A DNA stretch of 64,000 nucleotides from Calditrichia bacterium (GCA_028284905.1 JANQQU010000089.1:124001-188000); one strand, 5' to 3'. Positions 8,783 through 17,868 are shown, numbered from the stretch's first letter. Numbers and translations are program-made. Notes: generated by a model not told the origin, from the sequence alone.

Positions 8783-10087
8783 ATGAATAGGAAATCTATG
8801 CTATTTCGTTTATGCTTTATTTTTTTGGTCGGCAGTAATTTATCGGTGTATTCACAAAACGAAAGTCAGAGGGGCAGTGAATCACAATATATTAGCACTT
8901 TAGATTTTACGCTTTCAGTTGGAGACAATTATCATTCGAATACCCAGCAAGTAACCTTGAGTACGGATTTTACTCAGTATAAGATGATAACCAAATTATC
9001 ACTTTATTATTGTGGAACAGAGAATTTCGATGAAGCCATACCCGTTAAGATTAATCCCGCACGATCGCAAGCGCTTTACGCCTGGGAATATGGCCAGAAA
9101 AAGCACGTCATTTTTCATCCCAATACTCCGGGCAATATTACAGCATCCCCACTTAGTCCCGCGACAAATACTTTTATGGCCGGGGATTTTGCTGAAGATA
9201 ACAATTCCTATTATGCAATCGATCATGATGTCGATTCATTATTGACTGTAGACATCTTCACCGGGCAAGAAAATTTAGTCGCCCCGATTGTAACACCGTA
9301 TCTTGGTAAAAAAATTACCGGCATGGCCTATGATCACTCTGCCCAAACGATGTATGTAGTTAGCACCGACTCAGTAAAGAATTCCTGGTTATATACAATT
9401 GACTTAAACGATGGCAATTTATCCCTTATCGGTGCAATTGGATTTCCATCCATCGCTAATTTAGGTGATGCTCATCAGACTACATCGCGAGGTGGAAGTT
9501 TATATGGGATTGATGTCAATTCGAATCAATTGATTAGTATCTCTAAGACATCTGGACAAGGTACTATTGTTGGTAGTATACAAACAAATATTACCGGACT
9601 TATGCATGGAATGGACTATGATGCAACCCGACACAAAATGTATGTCACCATTACTCGACCGGGGAAAAGGAATGCAGAAGTCGGAGAAGTTAATTTAACA
9701 AGTGGCGCTGTCCAGAATTTAAAAGCAGTTGGGAATGCATCTCACCTAAGTTATGCTGCTGTTCATCCTTTTGAAGAACCGCGGGAAAGAACGGTTTGTA
9801 TTCCTCCGCCAGACCCTGATCCCATGGATCCTGCCCCAGGTGATTCAACGTATTACAAACCATGGATAAACAAGCGACACTCAGACTCTGGGAATCCATT
9901 AATACTTAATGTAGATGTTCGTACATCTTTAGGAGAGCAGGTAATTAAAAGTAATAAAACCCATTATTATCAACTTCGTATAGACAGAAAAGCAAAGACA
10001 GACGACCATGGTTGGAAAGATACAGAATGGGTATATTGGGGAACAATAGATATAACGATAGAGCCATCCGGTTCCAGTGGAGGTTAA
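8783..10087 (+). CDS. Secreted propeller-like protein, unknown function
   Basis: 434 residues with a signal peptide (MLFRLCFIFLVGSNLSVYSQ). Residues ~130-320 contain repeated units such as GMAYDHSAQTMYVVS...LYTIDLNDGNLSLIG and GMDYDATRHKMYVTI...GEVNLTSGAV, the pattern of beta-propeller blades (DUF4394/WD40-like). A proline-rich linker (PPPDPDPMDPAPGD, about 340-355) leads to a C-terminal ~80-residue beta-rich domain. GAGG precedes the ATG. The CHAT protease gene begins 24 bp downstream, so the two are probably co-transcribed and the protein could be a partner or substrate of that protease (inference). Confidence 0.65.
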   Translation: MNRKSMLFRLCFIFLVGSNLSVYSQNESQRGSESQYISTLDFTLSVGDNYHSNTQQVTLSTDFTQYKMITKLSLYYCGTENFDEAIPVKINPARSQALYAWEYGQKKHVIFHPNTPGNITASPLSPATNTFMAGDFAEDNNSYYAIDHDVDSLLTVDIFTGQENLVAPIVTPYLGKKITGMAYDHSAQTMYVVSTDSVKNSWLYTIDLNDGNLSLIGAIGFPSIANLGDAHQTTSRGGSLYGIDVNSNQLISISKTSGQGTIVGSIQTNITGLMHGMDYDATRHKMYVTITRPGKRNAEVGEVNLTSGAVQNLKAVGNASHLSYAAVHPFEEPRERTVCIPPPDPDPMDPAPGDSTYYKPWINKRHSDSGNPLILNVDVRTSLGEQVIKSNKTHYYQLRIDRKAKTDDHGWKDTEWVYWGTIDITIEPSGSSGG

Positions 10088-10111
10088 TCAATAGTTAAAT
10101 CCCATAAAAAA

Positions 10112-13100
10112 TTGGTTCCAAACCTGGGGAGTAATCAAATCAGAACAAGGCTTATAAAAGTCTTACTGTTTACGGTAGCCTTCTTTTTTTTGCTGATAAA
10201 TTGCGAACAGCTTGAGGAACCGCCCAAAACACTGAGCAACTGCAGAGAGAATTTAGAGATTGATAATCTGGAGGAGCATCTATCAGTAACGGCACTGCTC
10301 GATTCTGCAAATATGTGGTATGCGCAATCAAATTATGATTGCGCATTACCTTATTTTAGAAAAGCTTTGAATAAGTATAAAAATCAGCAATGGGCAAAAG
10401 AAGATACTACTATTTGGCCTTCATATTTTTTAGCCATTAAACGTACCGCTTATATCCTAACGATAAAAGATAGCATCGAAGCGACCAGATCCTTGCTAAA
10501 TCAAGCTATCTCGTCAGGAATTAAACATCTAGGGGCTAACCATTCCGATATTGCCTACTTATACAATGATCTCGCAATCTGCGCCCTGCGGCAAAATAAG
10601 AGTCAGAAAGCGTTAGCGATTGCCCTACAGGCAGATTCGCTGCTTCGCCAAACCCAGATAAATGACAGTACAATATTTAGTAGAATCAATAGTATACTGG
10701 GGCTTATTTATCAACAAAAAGGGTATTTTAATAACGCCCTGGATCATCTCCTTAAATCACTTAAAATTCTTCAAAAAATAGATGATGCCGACTCTCTGAA
10801 AGTTGCTGCGAATTATCACAATCTTGCTTCGATATATGATGAAAAAGGTGATTACAAACGTGCATTAAACTACTATCAACAATCATTGAAATTAAAAAAA
10901 CGACGATTTGGCGAAGGCCATATCAGTGTAATTAATACCTACCAGAATATCGGTGTAACGTTGGACTTAAAAGGCGATATCGACCAAAGTCTGGCCTATT
11001 ACCAAAAGGCGCTTGATTTAATGGATAAATACGCCATCAACAACAATCGCTTGAAAGCGAAGCTTTATCACAATATTGCGATTATTTATAAAGATAAAGG
11101 CAACTATCAAGCGGCTTTAAATTACCATCAATTGGCCCTGACTATGAAAACCGGCCGTGATAACATTACCAATTCCTATATCGGCATCGCCAATGTCTAT
11201 TTTCAGATGGGCGATTATAATCAGGCAGAAAAATATTATTTTAAGACGCAAAAAAATTTGGAGGATTCATCCGATACGCCCAATTATCCTTTATTGGCAA
11301 TCGCCCATCAGGAATTCGGTAAATTCTACCTTCATACAGATAGTCTCAAACATGCTGCACAACATTTTCAAACAGCGATTGACCTGCAGAAAAGTTACCT
11401 GGGAGAAAGGCATCCACTGCTTGCGGAAAGCTATGTAAGGATGGCGGAAATTGCTGGCAAACAAGAAAATGTAAGCGCCGCTCTTGATTCTATTTCTGCC
11501 GCATTTATGGCAAATAATATCGAAAATATCCAGAATCCTGTTCCCTTTTTGTCCAGAAAAGCAATGTCCAGGAAAATCCTTCTGGAAACTTTTTATCGAA
11601 TGGGAATTATTCTTTCTGAGAATGCCAGCAAAAATGATGATATCCACTTAATGAAAAAGGCTATCCTTCCCCTTCGCAAGGCAGTTGCACTGATTGAAGA
11701 AATTTATCATGATTATCGTCAGGAAGGTTCCCGCCTTTTTCTCCGCGAGAAATCTCAGAAAATTTTTGAAGCGGCGATTCACTGCGCACTCAATCTCTAT
11801 AAGGATAGCAGTAATAAAAAATATGCGGAAGAAGCATTCCAATTAATGGAACGCGGAAAGGCCAGTTTATTACGACAATCTTTTCAGGACTCCCAAGCGA
11901 AGCATTTTGCCGGCATCGCCGATTCCCTCTTGCAGCAAGAAGACGATATTAAGATCGACCTCGCTTACTATGAGACCGAACTGCAAAAGGAACAGCGCAA
12001 GGCACATCCGGATGAAAAAAAACTGCGGGACTTCCAGGCCAAACAATTTGATTTAAAACAATCCTATGATGCTTTGATCGCTGAATTAGAGGAAAAGAAT
12101 CCGGCTTATTTTCAACTTAAACATCGTAAGGATGAACTCTCATTAGCAGATTTGCAATCCACGCTTCCATCCCATAGCGTGCTGGTTTCTTATTTCGAAG
12201 CAGAGAAACACCTGATCATTGCAACGGTTACCGCAAAAAGGCTTCTGGTACGTTCAGTAGCGAAACCCCTTGAATTTGATAAATCCGTTGCCACCTTTAT
12301 AAAGTCCCTACGAACTGAGTTTCATCAACGGGCTTATTTAAAGCATGGCCAGGAATTGTATCAATGCTTAATTGCCCCGATCGAAGATGTGCTCGCCGCT
12401 CATAAAGGGGTGATTTTTATACCGGACGGCGTATTGCATTATATCCCCTTTGAAGCCTTGATTGATCCCGCCCTCCTGACATCGACACCAGAAAATGAAA
12501 TCGCATTTTCAAAGCTGCCATATTTGATTAAAAATTTCGATATATCCTATCATTATTCGGCTGCTCTGTACCGCCAAACGTTGTTAAGTGGCAAGGAAAA
12601 AACAGTTAGCAATAAAGGATTTATCGGATTTGCGCCAATCATTTGGCCGGAGAGTGAGGGAGAAAAAGATCAGCTGATGGCATCTGCAGAGATCCAACCG
12701 GACAACATCCGTAGTGCTTACCGGCAGTCCCACTTTCCGCTCCCCTTCACCCGCCTGGAAATAGATTCGATAGCCTTCGCTTTTCGGGCACGGGGTCATC
12801 AGGCAAAAACATTGTTTTTCGATAAAGCATCGGAGGGCGCATTCAAGCGCAGCACCGGCAACTTTCGCTACGTGCACCTTTCGACACATAGCAAAGCAGA
12901 TGCAAACTTACCGGCGCTATCGAATGTTGCCTTTTTTCCTTCCCCGGACTCATTATCGGTTTTATCAGATCAAAGTGAGACCAAGCAAAATCATCAAAAA
13001 CAGGATGATGGCTTTCTGTACAGCGCCGAAACCTACAATCTTGATCTTAATGCAGATCTTTTGGTTTTAAGCGGCTGTGAAAGCGGCCTGGGGAAATTAA

Positions 13101-13345
13101 CCCGAGGGGAAGGTTTAATGTCGCTTACCAGAGGATTCCTCTATGCGGGTGCGAATAACATCGTTGTCTCCCTCTGGAAAGTGTATGACAAAGAAACCAG
13201 TGCCTTAATGATTAATTTTTACCGGGAAGTTTTGAAGGAACGCTCTTATTCTACCGCCCTTCGACAGGCAAAATTAAAATTGCTGGAAAATGAAGATACG
13301 GCTTTTCCCAGCTATTGGAGTGGCTTTGTGCTCATCGGAAACTAG
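10112..13345 (+). CDS. Exported TPR-CHAT domain protein (caspase-like protease)
   Basis: 1077 residues from a TTG start. A hydrophobic N-terminus (VLLFTVAFFFLLINC) ends in a Cys, suggesting export, perhaps as a lipoprotein, although Asn at -1 is unusual for a lipobox. Residues ~145-480 hold about eight tetratricopeptide repeats, e.g. NLASIYDEKGDYKRALNYYQ. A coiled-coil stretch at ~600-680 links to a C-terminal CHAT domain (~700-1077). The predicted catalytic dyad is His926 (HLSTHS) and Cys989 (LSGCESG). CHAT proteins are caspase-relative proteases; TPR-CHAT architecture is also that of the Craspase protease, but no CRISPR genes are here. It follows a secreted protein gene and meets an anti-sigma factor gene tail to tail with a 4-bp overlap. 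Confidence 0.88.
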   Translation: MVPNLGSNQIRTRLIKVLLFTVAFFFLLINCEQLEEPPKTLSNCRENLEIDNLEEHLSVTALLDSANMWYAQSNYDCALPYFRKALNKYKNQQWAKEDTTIWPSYFLAIKRTAYILTIKDSIEATRSLLNQAISSGIKHLGANHSDIAYLYNDLAICALRQNKSQKALAIALQADSLLRQTQINDSTIFSRINSILGLIYQQKGYFNNALDHLLKSLKILQKIDDADSLKVAANYHNLASIYDEKGDYKRALNYYQQSLKLKKRRFGEGHISVINTYQNIGVTLDLKGDIDQSLAYYQKALDLMDKYAINNNRLKAKLYHNIAIIYKDKGNYQAALNYHQLALTMKTGRDNITNSYIGIANVYFQMGDYNQAEKYYFKTQKNLEDSSDTPNYPLLAIAHQEFGKFYLHTDSLKHAAQHFQTAIDLQKSYLGERHPLLAESYVRMAEIAGKQENVSAALDSISAAFMANNIENIQNPVPFLSRKAMSRKILLETFYRMGIILSENASKNDDIHLMKKAILPLRKAVALIEEIYHDYRQEGSRLFLREKSQKIFEAAIHCALNLYKDSSNKKYAEEAFQLMERGKASLLRQSFQDSQAKHFAGIADSLLQQEDDIKIDLAYYETELQKEQRKAHPDEKKLRDFQAKQFDLKQSYDALIAELEEKNPAYFQLKHRKDELSLADLQSTLPSHSVLVSYFEAEKHLIIATVTAKRLLVRSVAKPLEFDKSVATFIKSLRTEFHQRAYLKHGQELYQCLIAPIEDVLAAHKGVIFIPDGVLHYIPFEALIDPALLTSTPENEIAFSKLPYLIKNFDISYHYSAALYRQTLLSGKEKTVSNKGFIGFAPIIWPESEGEKDQLMASAEIQPDNIRSAYRQSHFPLPFTRLEIDSIAFAFRARGHQAKTLFFDKASEGAFKRSTGNFRYVHLSTHSKADANLPALSNVAFFPSPDSLSVLSDQSETKQNHQKQDDGFLYSAETYNLDLNADLLVLSGCESGLGKLTRGEGLMSLTRGFLYAGANNIVVSLWKVYDKETSALMINFYREVLKERSYSTALRQAKLKLLENEDTAFPSYWSGFVLIGN

Positions 13346-14034
13346 GGCGCAAAGAAAAATGGGCGGCGATAATAGAATCGGCCGATATGCAGTTGGTCGG
13401 TTTCATCCAACAATACCCAGTAGTAGAGCCCGGGCGTCAGCACCTCTTGTAGACGATATTCGCTGCCACTAATCTGCCGTCGGAAGATTTCCTGACGCTG
13501 GTTATCAAAAATCAGCAATTCGTAATTGCCAACCGCAACAGCATTTTTAAATTCCCAACGAAAAAGCACCTCCCCGCTTACGTTTGCATCATTGACAGGC
13601 GTCAGGGTTAAATCCGATGTCGTAGAGCGTTGAAACTGGGAAATCCGTGATTCCAGAAAACCGTGCGGCGTAAAATTTTCCCCGTAGGTTTGCCCGATTT
13701 GGTAATCCTGATATAAAAATGGGGCAAAGGTCAGCAACCCAAGAAAAACAGCCGTTAGCGCCAATCGTCCGTACGCCGGACGAAATTCTCCGGATGGCAA
13801 TTCAAAACTAAACCATTTTTTGAAGCGATGATACCAGGGCGTTGCCGGCTTCTCGAAAGCGCTCGCTCCCTCCTGCCGGATGACCGCAACACCTGTTTCC
13901 AGTAATTTCAAGGCGTTATAGCAGGTTTGGCAATCGAAATAGTGGGTTTCAAAATCCAGCATTTCCGTATCGCTCATCTCCCCGCTCAGATAGCGGACGA
14001 TCAAATCATCGCGGTTTTTTATTTCACAAGACAT
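13342..14034 (-). CDS. Zinc-finger (zf-HC2) transmembrane anti-sigma factor, paralogue A
   Basis: 230 residues. The N-terminus has the zf-HC2/ZAS motif FETHYFDCQTCYNAL (H-x3-C-x2-C), which in this family binds zinc and holds an ECF sigma factor. One membrane helix (LALTAVFLGLLTFAPFLY, about 98-115) follows. The ~115-residue outer part ends in a compact beta-rich domain with VLFRWEF, LLIFDNQRQEIFRR, LTPGLYYWVLL and LHIGRFYYR. The same outer domain occurs in the two anti-sigma proteins at 44130 and 45130. GAGGAAAAG lies immediately upstream of the ATG. It is 92 bp downstream of its sigma factor gene on the same strand, the usual sigma/anti-sigma order. Confidence 0.85.
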   Translation of the reverse strand: MSCEIKNRDDLIVRYLSGEMSDTEMLDFETHYFDCQTCYNALKLLETGVAVIRQEGASAFEKPATPWYHRFKKWFSFELPSGEFRPAYGRLALTAVFLGLLTFAPFLYQDYQIGQTYGENFTPHGFLESRISQFQRSTTSDLTLTPVNDANVSGEVLFRWEFKNAVAVGNYELLIFDNQRQEIFRRQISGSEYRLQEVLTPGLYYWVLLDETDQLHIGRFYYRRPFFFAP

Positions 14035-14126
14035 CTTTTCCTCATTTACTAAAACTGCCTAAATATATCTTTGATTCAGCAGCGTATATATTGAGTAAAA
14101 ATTTCATATTAAACGTTAAATTTCCC

Positions 14127-14699
14127 CTACGATTTCCCCTGTAAACATTTCAACAACAACTTTAGGGCATAATTAATTCTTTCGCTCACCCGGCGCCGTT
14201 CCATATCGAGCATTTCGGCAATATCCCCAATAGATAAATCCTGGTGAAAGCGCAAGGTAAGTGCGGTTGCATAATTGGTATTCAATTGAGCGAGACAAGC
14301 TTTTACCCGGAACTGCTGCTCCCGGGAAATCATCAGGTTTAGTGGCTTGGCAGCAACCGCCGGCTCGGGATGATCGTCCGGGGAACCGGGATCAAAATAT
14401 TTTCGTTCCTGTTTTTTCTTCCGGAAATACATCGCTATAGTATTATAAACAATCCCGGCGATAAAGGCGCCGAGTGATTTCCCTTTCTCCGGATCAAAAC
14501 TGCCCTTACGCAACGAAAGTAATATTCCTTCATTAATTTTCGCAAGTGTATCCGCCTGGTTTTCCTCCGATTCCCGGTGCATCCGTACTCGCACCATCGT
14601 TCGGATCTCATCCTGAAAACGGCGAAATACAGCCTCTTCCGCAGACTTGTCCCCACTCTTAATCTGTTCAACCCATTCAATTTCAGAATGTTGAGCCAC
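14127..14699 (-). CDS. ECF-type RNA polymerase sigma factor, locus 1
   Basis: 190 residues with sigma-2 (about 5-95; IEWVEQIKSGDKSAEEAVFRRF, then KGKSLGAFIAGIVYNTIAMYFRKKKQ) and sigma-4 (about 130-185; LSIGDIAEMLDMERRRVSERINYAL helix-turn-helix). I chose the GTG at 14699 because GAAAGGG lies 8 nt upstream and sigma-2 begins directly after it. The reading frame continues upstream to 15131, but that part is low-complexity and runs back through the divergent 14908 gene. The alternative is an ATT one codon earlier. It directs transcription of a stress or surface regulon, held by the anti-sigma factor encoded downstream. Sister of the sigma factor at 43541. Confidence 0.85.
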   Translation of the reverse strand: MAQHSEIEWVEQIKSGDKSAEEAVFRRFQDEIRTMVRVRMHRESEENQADTLAKINEGILLSLRKGSFDPEKGKSLGAFIAGIVYNTIAMYFRKKKQERKYFDPGSPDDHPEPAVAAKPLNLMISREQQFRVKACLAQLNTNYATALTLRFHQDLSIGDIAEMLDMERRRVSERINYALKLLLKCLQGKS

Positions 14700-14838
14700 A
14701 ATCAACGCCCTTTCAGGAATCCCCAGTGCTATTGTTTTTTGTGAGATTGACTGAATGTAAAACTTTTTTTCAATATATCCAATTGGGCAGCAAAGGGATA
14801 GATGTGGGCGCGCCACAATAGCAACATCCCAATAAAAT

Positions 14839-14869
14839 GGCAGTGAATTTTCCCAACGAAAGCACTGCC
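14839..14869 (+). promoter_or_regulatory. Inverted repeat between sigma factor and fibre gene
   Basis: GGCAGTG (14839-14845) and CACTGCC (14863-14869) form a 7-bp inverted repeat with a 17-nt spacer, in the 208-bp divergent region and 28 nt before the ribosome binding site of the fibre gene. It could be a leader hairpin or an operator. No T-run follows. Confidence 0.35.
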
Positions 14870-14907
14870 CGAAAAACAATTCCCTAACTGTCTTAAAGGA
14901 GTTTTCC

Positions 14908-15690
14908 ATGAAACAGATGAATCGAATTTTTGTAATTGCAGTTATCTCTTTGTTAATCAGCAGTTTACTGAATGCACAGGATACCACCCTGGTGGTTTCG
15001 GAATCCGGCAATGTTGGTGTTGGCACTACCAACCCGACAGAACTACTGCATCTCCAGCAAGCAAATAAACCGACACTTAAGTTACAATCCGCAGGAGATG
15101 TTGCCGGTAGATTATCTTTTCGCCAGGCCAATGAAACCGGCGTGGATATCTTTTACAACAGTGTTGATGATGGTCTGTCTTTCGAAACATTTGGGGGCGG
15201 CGCCTCTTTGGGTATTCCTCTCTATCTAAAACAAAACAATGGCAATGTTGGCATTGGCACAACTGCACCTGCCAGTAAGCTGGAAGTCGCAGGCATGGTT
15301 CACGCTAGCAGCGGTGGGTTTAAATTCCCGGATGGCACTACCCAGGAAACAGCAACAAAGTTTATGAAATTCACCATAAATCTCGGTGCAACCGTTCCGG
15401 CAATTCAAGGCGGTAGAGCCTGGACGACGATTGGCCCGATAAACGGACTGGAGCCGGGTGCTACTGTCGTTGTTTCACCCAGCGAATTATTGCCACTCGG
15501 TGTCGTTCTCAACTATGCGTTGGTATCTGCCGAGAATCAAGTTCGTATACTTTGGATCAACGCTACATCGAATGAAATTACTGTGCCAGACATGGATTAT
15601 TATTTTACCGTATTCAATCCAGATAATCTTTCGGCGCCTAATAAAGTTAATCCTTCGAATATCTCTGTTATCAGTCAATCAACGGATTAA
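14908..15690 (+). CDS. Secreted surface-fibre-like protein with GIGT repeats
   Basis: 260 residues, strong ribosome binding site AAAGGAG at 14894-14900, signal peptide (FVIAVISLLISSLLNAQ). Residues ~25-125 hold two fibre-type repeats (GNVGVGTTNPTELLHL and GNVGIGTTAPASKLEVAG) followed by SGGFKFPDGTTQ, a motif of phage-tail-like fibres. The C-terminal ~130 residues are a beta-rich domain I do not recognise (TVVVSPSELLPLGVVLNYALV). It is divergent from ECF sigma factor 1, an arrangement that makes it a plausible target of that sigma factor (inference). The next gene encodes another secreted protein 84 bp downstream. Confidence 0.72.
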   Translation: MKQMNRIFVIAVISLLISSLLNAQDTTLVVSESGNVGVGTTNPTELLHLQQANKPTLKLQSAGDVAGRLSFRQANETGVDIFYNSVDDGLSFETFGGGASLGIPLYLKQNNGNVGIGTTAPASKLEVAGMVHASSGGFKFPDGTTQETATKFMKFTINLGATVPAIQGGRAWTTIGPINGLEPGATVVVSPSELLPLGVVLNYALVSAENQVRILWINATSNEITVPDMDYYFTVFNPDNLSAPNKVNPSNISVISQSTD

Positions 15691-15774
15691 TAAAAACGAA
15701 GAATATTCGGTATTGCAGTTTTTTTCTTTCAATAAGAAGACAATGCTGATAGCGAATAGAACGAAGGAGATAAA

Positions 15775-16380
15775 ATGAATTCAACATACTTTTCTTTAGC
15801 ACGCTTCAATATCGCAGTATTGATCTTATTCGGCAGCTTGTTTCACACTGCAATTGCCCAGAGTTTAATCGTGCAAGACACAACGATTACAACTGTGGCA
15901 TCGTTTACAGCTGAGAATATTATCGCCGGGCCGAATGTGGTAGTAGAGAATGGCGGTGTTGCAACCTTTACTGCCCGCAACAGCAAAATCACCAACCGTT
16001 TTTATGTCGTCGCCGGTGGGAAATTTCAAGTGATTAGCAGCAGCACTCCGGTGGGCGTAGAGCCGGACAACGTCGGAGATCCCGCAGTGCCCAATCTGCC
16101 CACAGCATTCGCCCTGGCGCAAAATTATCCGAATCCGTTTAACCCGAGCACCAGCATCCGATTTTCTCTGCCGGCAACGGAAACGGTGCGTTTGAAAATC
16201 TATAATGCCCGGGGGCAATTAGTAAGAACCCTTATCGACGGCACCCGGGCGGCTGGCCATTACACCCTGAAGTGGCATGCAATTACCGACAATGGCCAAC
16301 AGGTTAGCAGTGGTATCTATTTCTATCGGCTTGATGCCGGTAAGTTTACCCAAATCAGGAAGATGGTGCTATTGAGATAA
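15775..16380 (+). CDS. Small secreted protein with C-terminal sorting domain
   Basis: 201 residues. GAAGGAG lies 7 nt before the ATG. Signal peptide at about residues 1-29 (IAVLILFGSLFHTAIAQS). A short ~70-residue region resembling a single solenoid turn (ENIIAGPNVVVENGGVATFTARNSKI) leads to a full FlgD-like / T9SS-type sorting domain (NYPNPFNPST, VRLKIYNARGQLVRTL, SGIYFYRLDAG, IRKMVLLR). The mature cargo is very small, so it may itself be a surface appendage subunit or coat protein. It ends the plus-strand group with 14908 and is closed by an intrinsic terminator. Confidence 0.85.
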   Translation: MNSTYFSLARFNIAVLILFGSLFHTAIAQSLIVQDTTITTVASFTAENIIAGPNVVVENGGVATFTARNSKITNRFYVVAGGKFQVISSSTPVGVEPDNVGDPAVPNLPTAFALAQNYPNPFNPSTSIRFSLPATETVRLKIYNARGQLVRTLIDGTRAAGHYTLKWHAITDNGQQVSSGIYFYRLDAGKFTQIRKMVLLR

Positions 16381-16407
16381 TCACCCCTTTACCGCTATTA
16401 TCTTACT

Positions 16408-16443
16408 CCGCTTACAAATAATTAATTGTAAGCGGGGTTTTTG
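16408..16443 (+). terminator. Intrinsic terminator
   Basis: A perfect 10-bp stem CCGCTTACAA (16408-16417) / TTGTAAGCGG (16426-16435), with an 8-nt loop, is followed by GGTTTTT. It lies 28 nt after the stop of the small sorting-domain protein gene. Confidence 0.88.
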
Positions 16444-16519
16444 ATTCTTTCGCAACGTATATTTGAATTAAGAAACAGTTCATTTATATTGAATTCGGAC
16501 ATCAAAGAAGGAAGAATGT

Positions 16520-17563
16520 ATGGCGGCCTATCCCGGAGATCTAGTAACTTTTTCCATTAAAAGTAATGGCAGCGAAATTCCAGACACTTACCAGGTTCTG
16601 AATGTCTTTGTTAAGGAAAAAATTAATGGTATTCCTTATGCGGTTATTACCCTTCATGATGGGGATCCATCCAGGGAAAATTTTCCCATCGCCAATCATT
16701 CAACTTTCGCACCGGGCAGTAAAATTCAGATTGATGCTGGCTATGATGCCAGAAATACAACCATCTTCAAGGGCATCGTCGCTAAAAATTCGATCATCAC
16801 AAATTCGAAAGTGGGCAGTGTTTTAAAAGTATCCTGTAGCGTAACTGCGCTAAGGCTGGCTCGTTCCGTGCAAAATAGATCTTTTACAAATAAAACAGAC
16901 GCGGATATTATCACTCAGCTCTGTCACGATCAGGGTCTAATAATCAGCATACCGGCAACCAACTTAATCCATGAGAAAGTATCGCAGAATAAAATCAGCG
17001 ATTGGGCATTCATTCTGGAACGGGCGGCAGAAAATGGTTTGCTGGTTACTGCTGCTGACGATGAAATAACTGTCGCAAAACCGGCCATTCATGGCGCGCC
17101 TGTTCTGAAGATTGTTTACGGTGACAACCTTTATGAAATGAAACTGACGCTGGATGCCAGCGAGCAATTTGTTTCGACGACAATATTTGGTGAAGATCCT
17201 GATGGTAATGACCTTGAGATACAATCCCGGGAAGTTGACGCGAACTCCCAGGGCAACATCAGCGTGCAAAGACTGGCGGAAACCATCGACGACAATACCA
17301 AACGGCTGTATGCGGATCAGCCGGCCAGCAAAACAGCCTTGCAAAACCAGGCCAACGCTGCGCTGCTTTTTTCCCGGCTAAGCCGCTTTTACGGCTATGT
17401 AAAATGTGCCGGCACTGCTTTGGTGAAACCAAATTCACTGATCAATTTAGCTGGGCTCGGGGCAAGGTATAATGGTGACGCATTCGTCAGCGGTGTTAAG
17501 CATTTCATTGGGGATGGCAATTGGTTCACCCGCATAGAAATTGGCTATCCGAAAAACAGATAG
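16520..17563 (+). CDS. Stand-alone gp27/VgrG-type hub protein (phage late control D family)
   Basis: 347 residues matching the pattern of the gp27-like half of VgrG/Pvc8/GpD hub proteins of contractile injection systems. The features are a PSxYQV-like start (IPDTYQVLNVFVKEKINGIPYAVITLHDGDP), FPIANHSTFAPGSKIQIDAGY, TIFKGIVAKNSI, SDWAFILERAAENGLLV, and near the end VKPNSLINLAGLG...FVSGVKHFIGDGNWFTRIEIGYP. The protein stops exactly where the gp5-like OB fold and spike of full-length VgrG would begin. No sheath, tube, baseplate or AAA ATPase gene is nearby. It may be a split hub of a system encoded elsewhere, or a remnant. No ribosome binding site problem: GAAGGAAGA precedes the ATG. Confidence 0.8.
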   Translation: MAAYPGDLVTFSIKSNGSEIPDTYQVLNVFVKEKINGIPYAVITLHDGDPSRENFPIANHSTFAPGSKIQIDAGYDARNTTIFKGIVAKNSIITNSKVGSVLKVSCSVTALRLARSVQNRSFTNKTDADIITQLCHDQGLIISIPATNLIHEKVSQNKISDWAFILERAAENGLLVTAADDEITVAKPAIHGAPVLKIVYGDNLYEMKLTLDASEQFVSTTIFGEDPDGNDLEIQSREVDANSQGNISVQRLAETIDDNTKRLYADQPASKTALQNQANAALLFSRLSRFYGYVKCAGTALVKPNSLINLAGLGARYNGDAFVSGVKHFIGDGNWFTRIEIGYPKNR

Positions 17564-17868
17564 CCGGAAATTCCTCACAGACAAATTACTGAGTTATGTG
17601 CTCCGCAAACAAATTGCAACTTCCTGCACTAAAAAACGGTAGTCTCTCCGAGCGATGCGCACAATTAGCAGAAATGGACGGACCTTATGAAAACCCCATT
17701 CAGTAATTTTTCCCCGCCTTTTTTCCAGTTATATTTCCGGTATTATTTTTAGTTGGCATTTCCAAACGCGAACCTGAAACCAATGCACAGTTAATTTCGG
17801 AAATGCTTTCAGCATCTCTTCGGTCTCTCATTCATCCATACAGCAGAAAATTATTCTGGAGGAAAAGT
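17564..17868. other. Gene-free stretch
   Basis: 305 bp between the hub gene and the WD40 gene. A plus-strand frame from 17803 is continuous with the WD40 gene, but the ribosome binding site places that start at 17869. No hairpin or further coding continuation of the hub protein was found in any frame. Confidence 0.5.

Noticed and set aside
10112-13345. Craspase / type III-E CRISPR effector
   Set aside because: TPR-CHAT architecture matches, but no Cas gene or CRISPR array exists in the window and the protein appears exported.
14700-15131. N-terminal extension of the locus-1 sigma factor (144 extra residues)
   Set aside because: It precedes a well-placed GTG with GAAAGGG, contains no sigma-domain sequence and lies antisense over the 14908 gene and its promoter.
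16520-17563. Type VI secretion VgrG
   Set aside because: No T6SS gene is present and the protein lacks the gp5 OB-fold and spike; only the hub part is supported.
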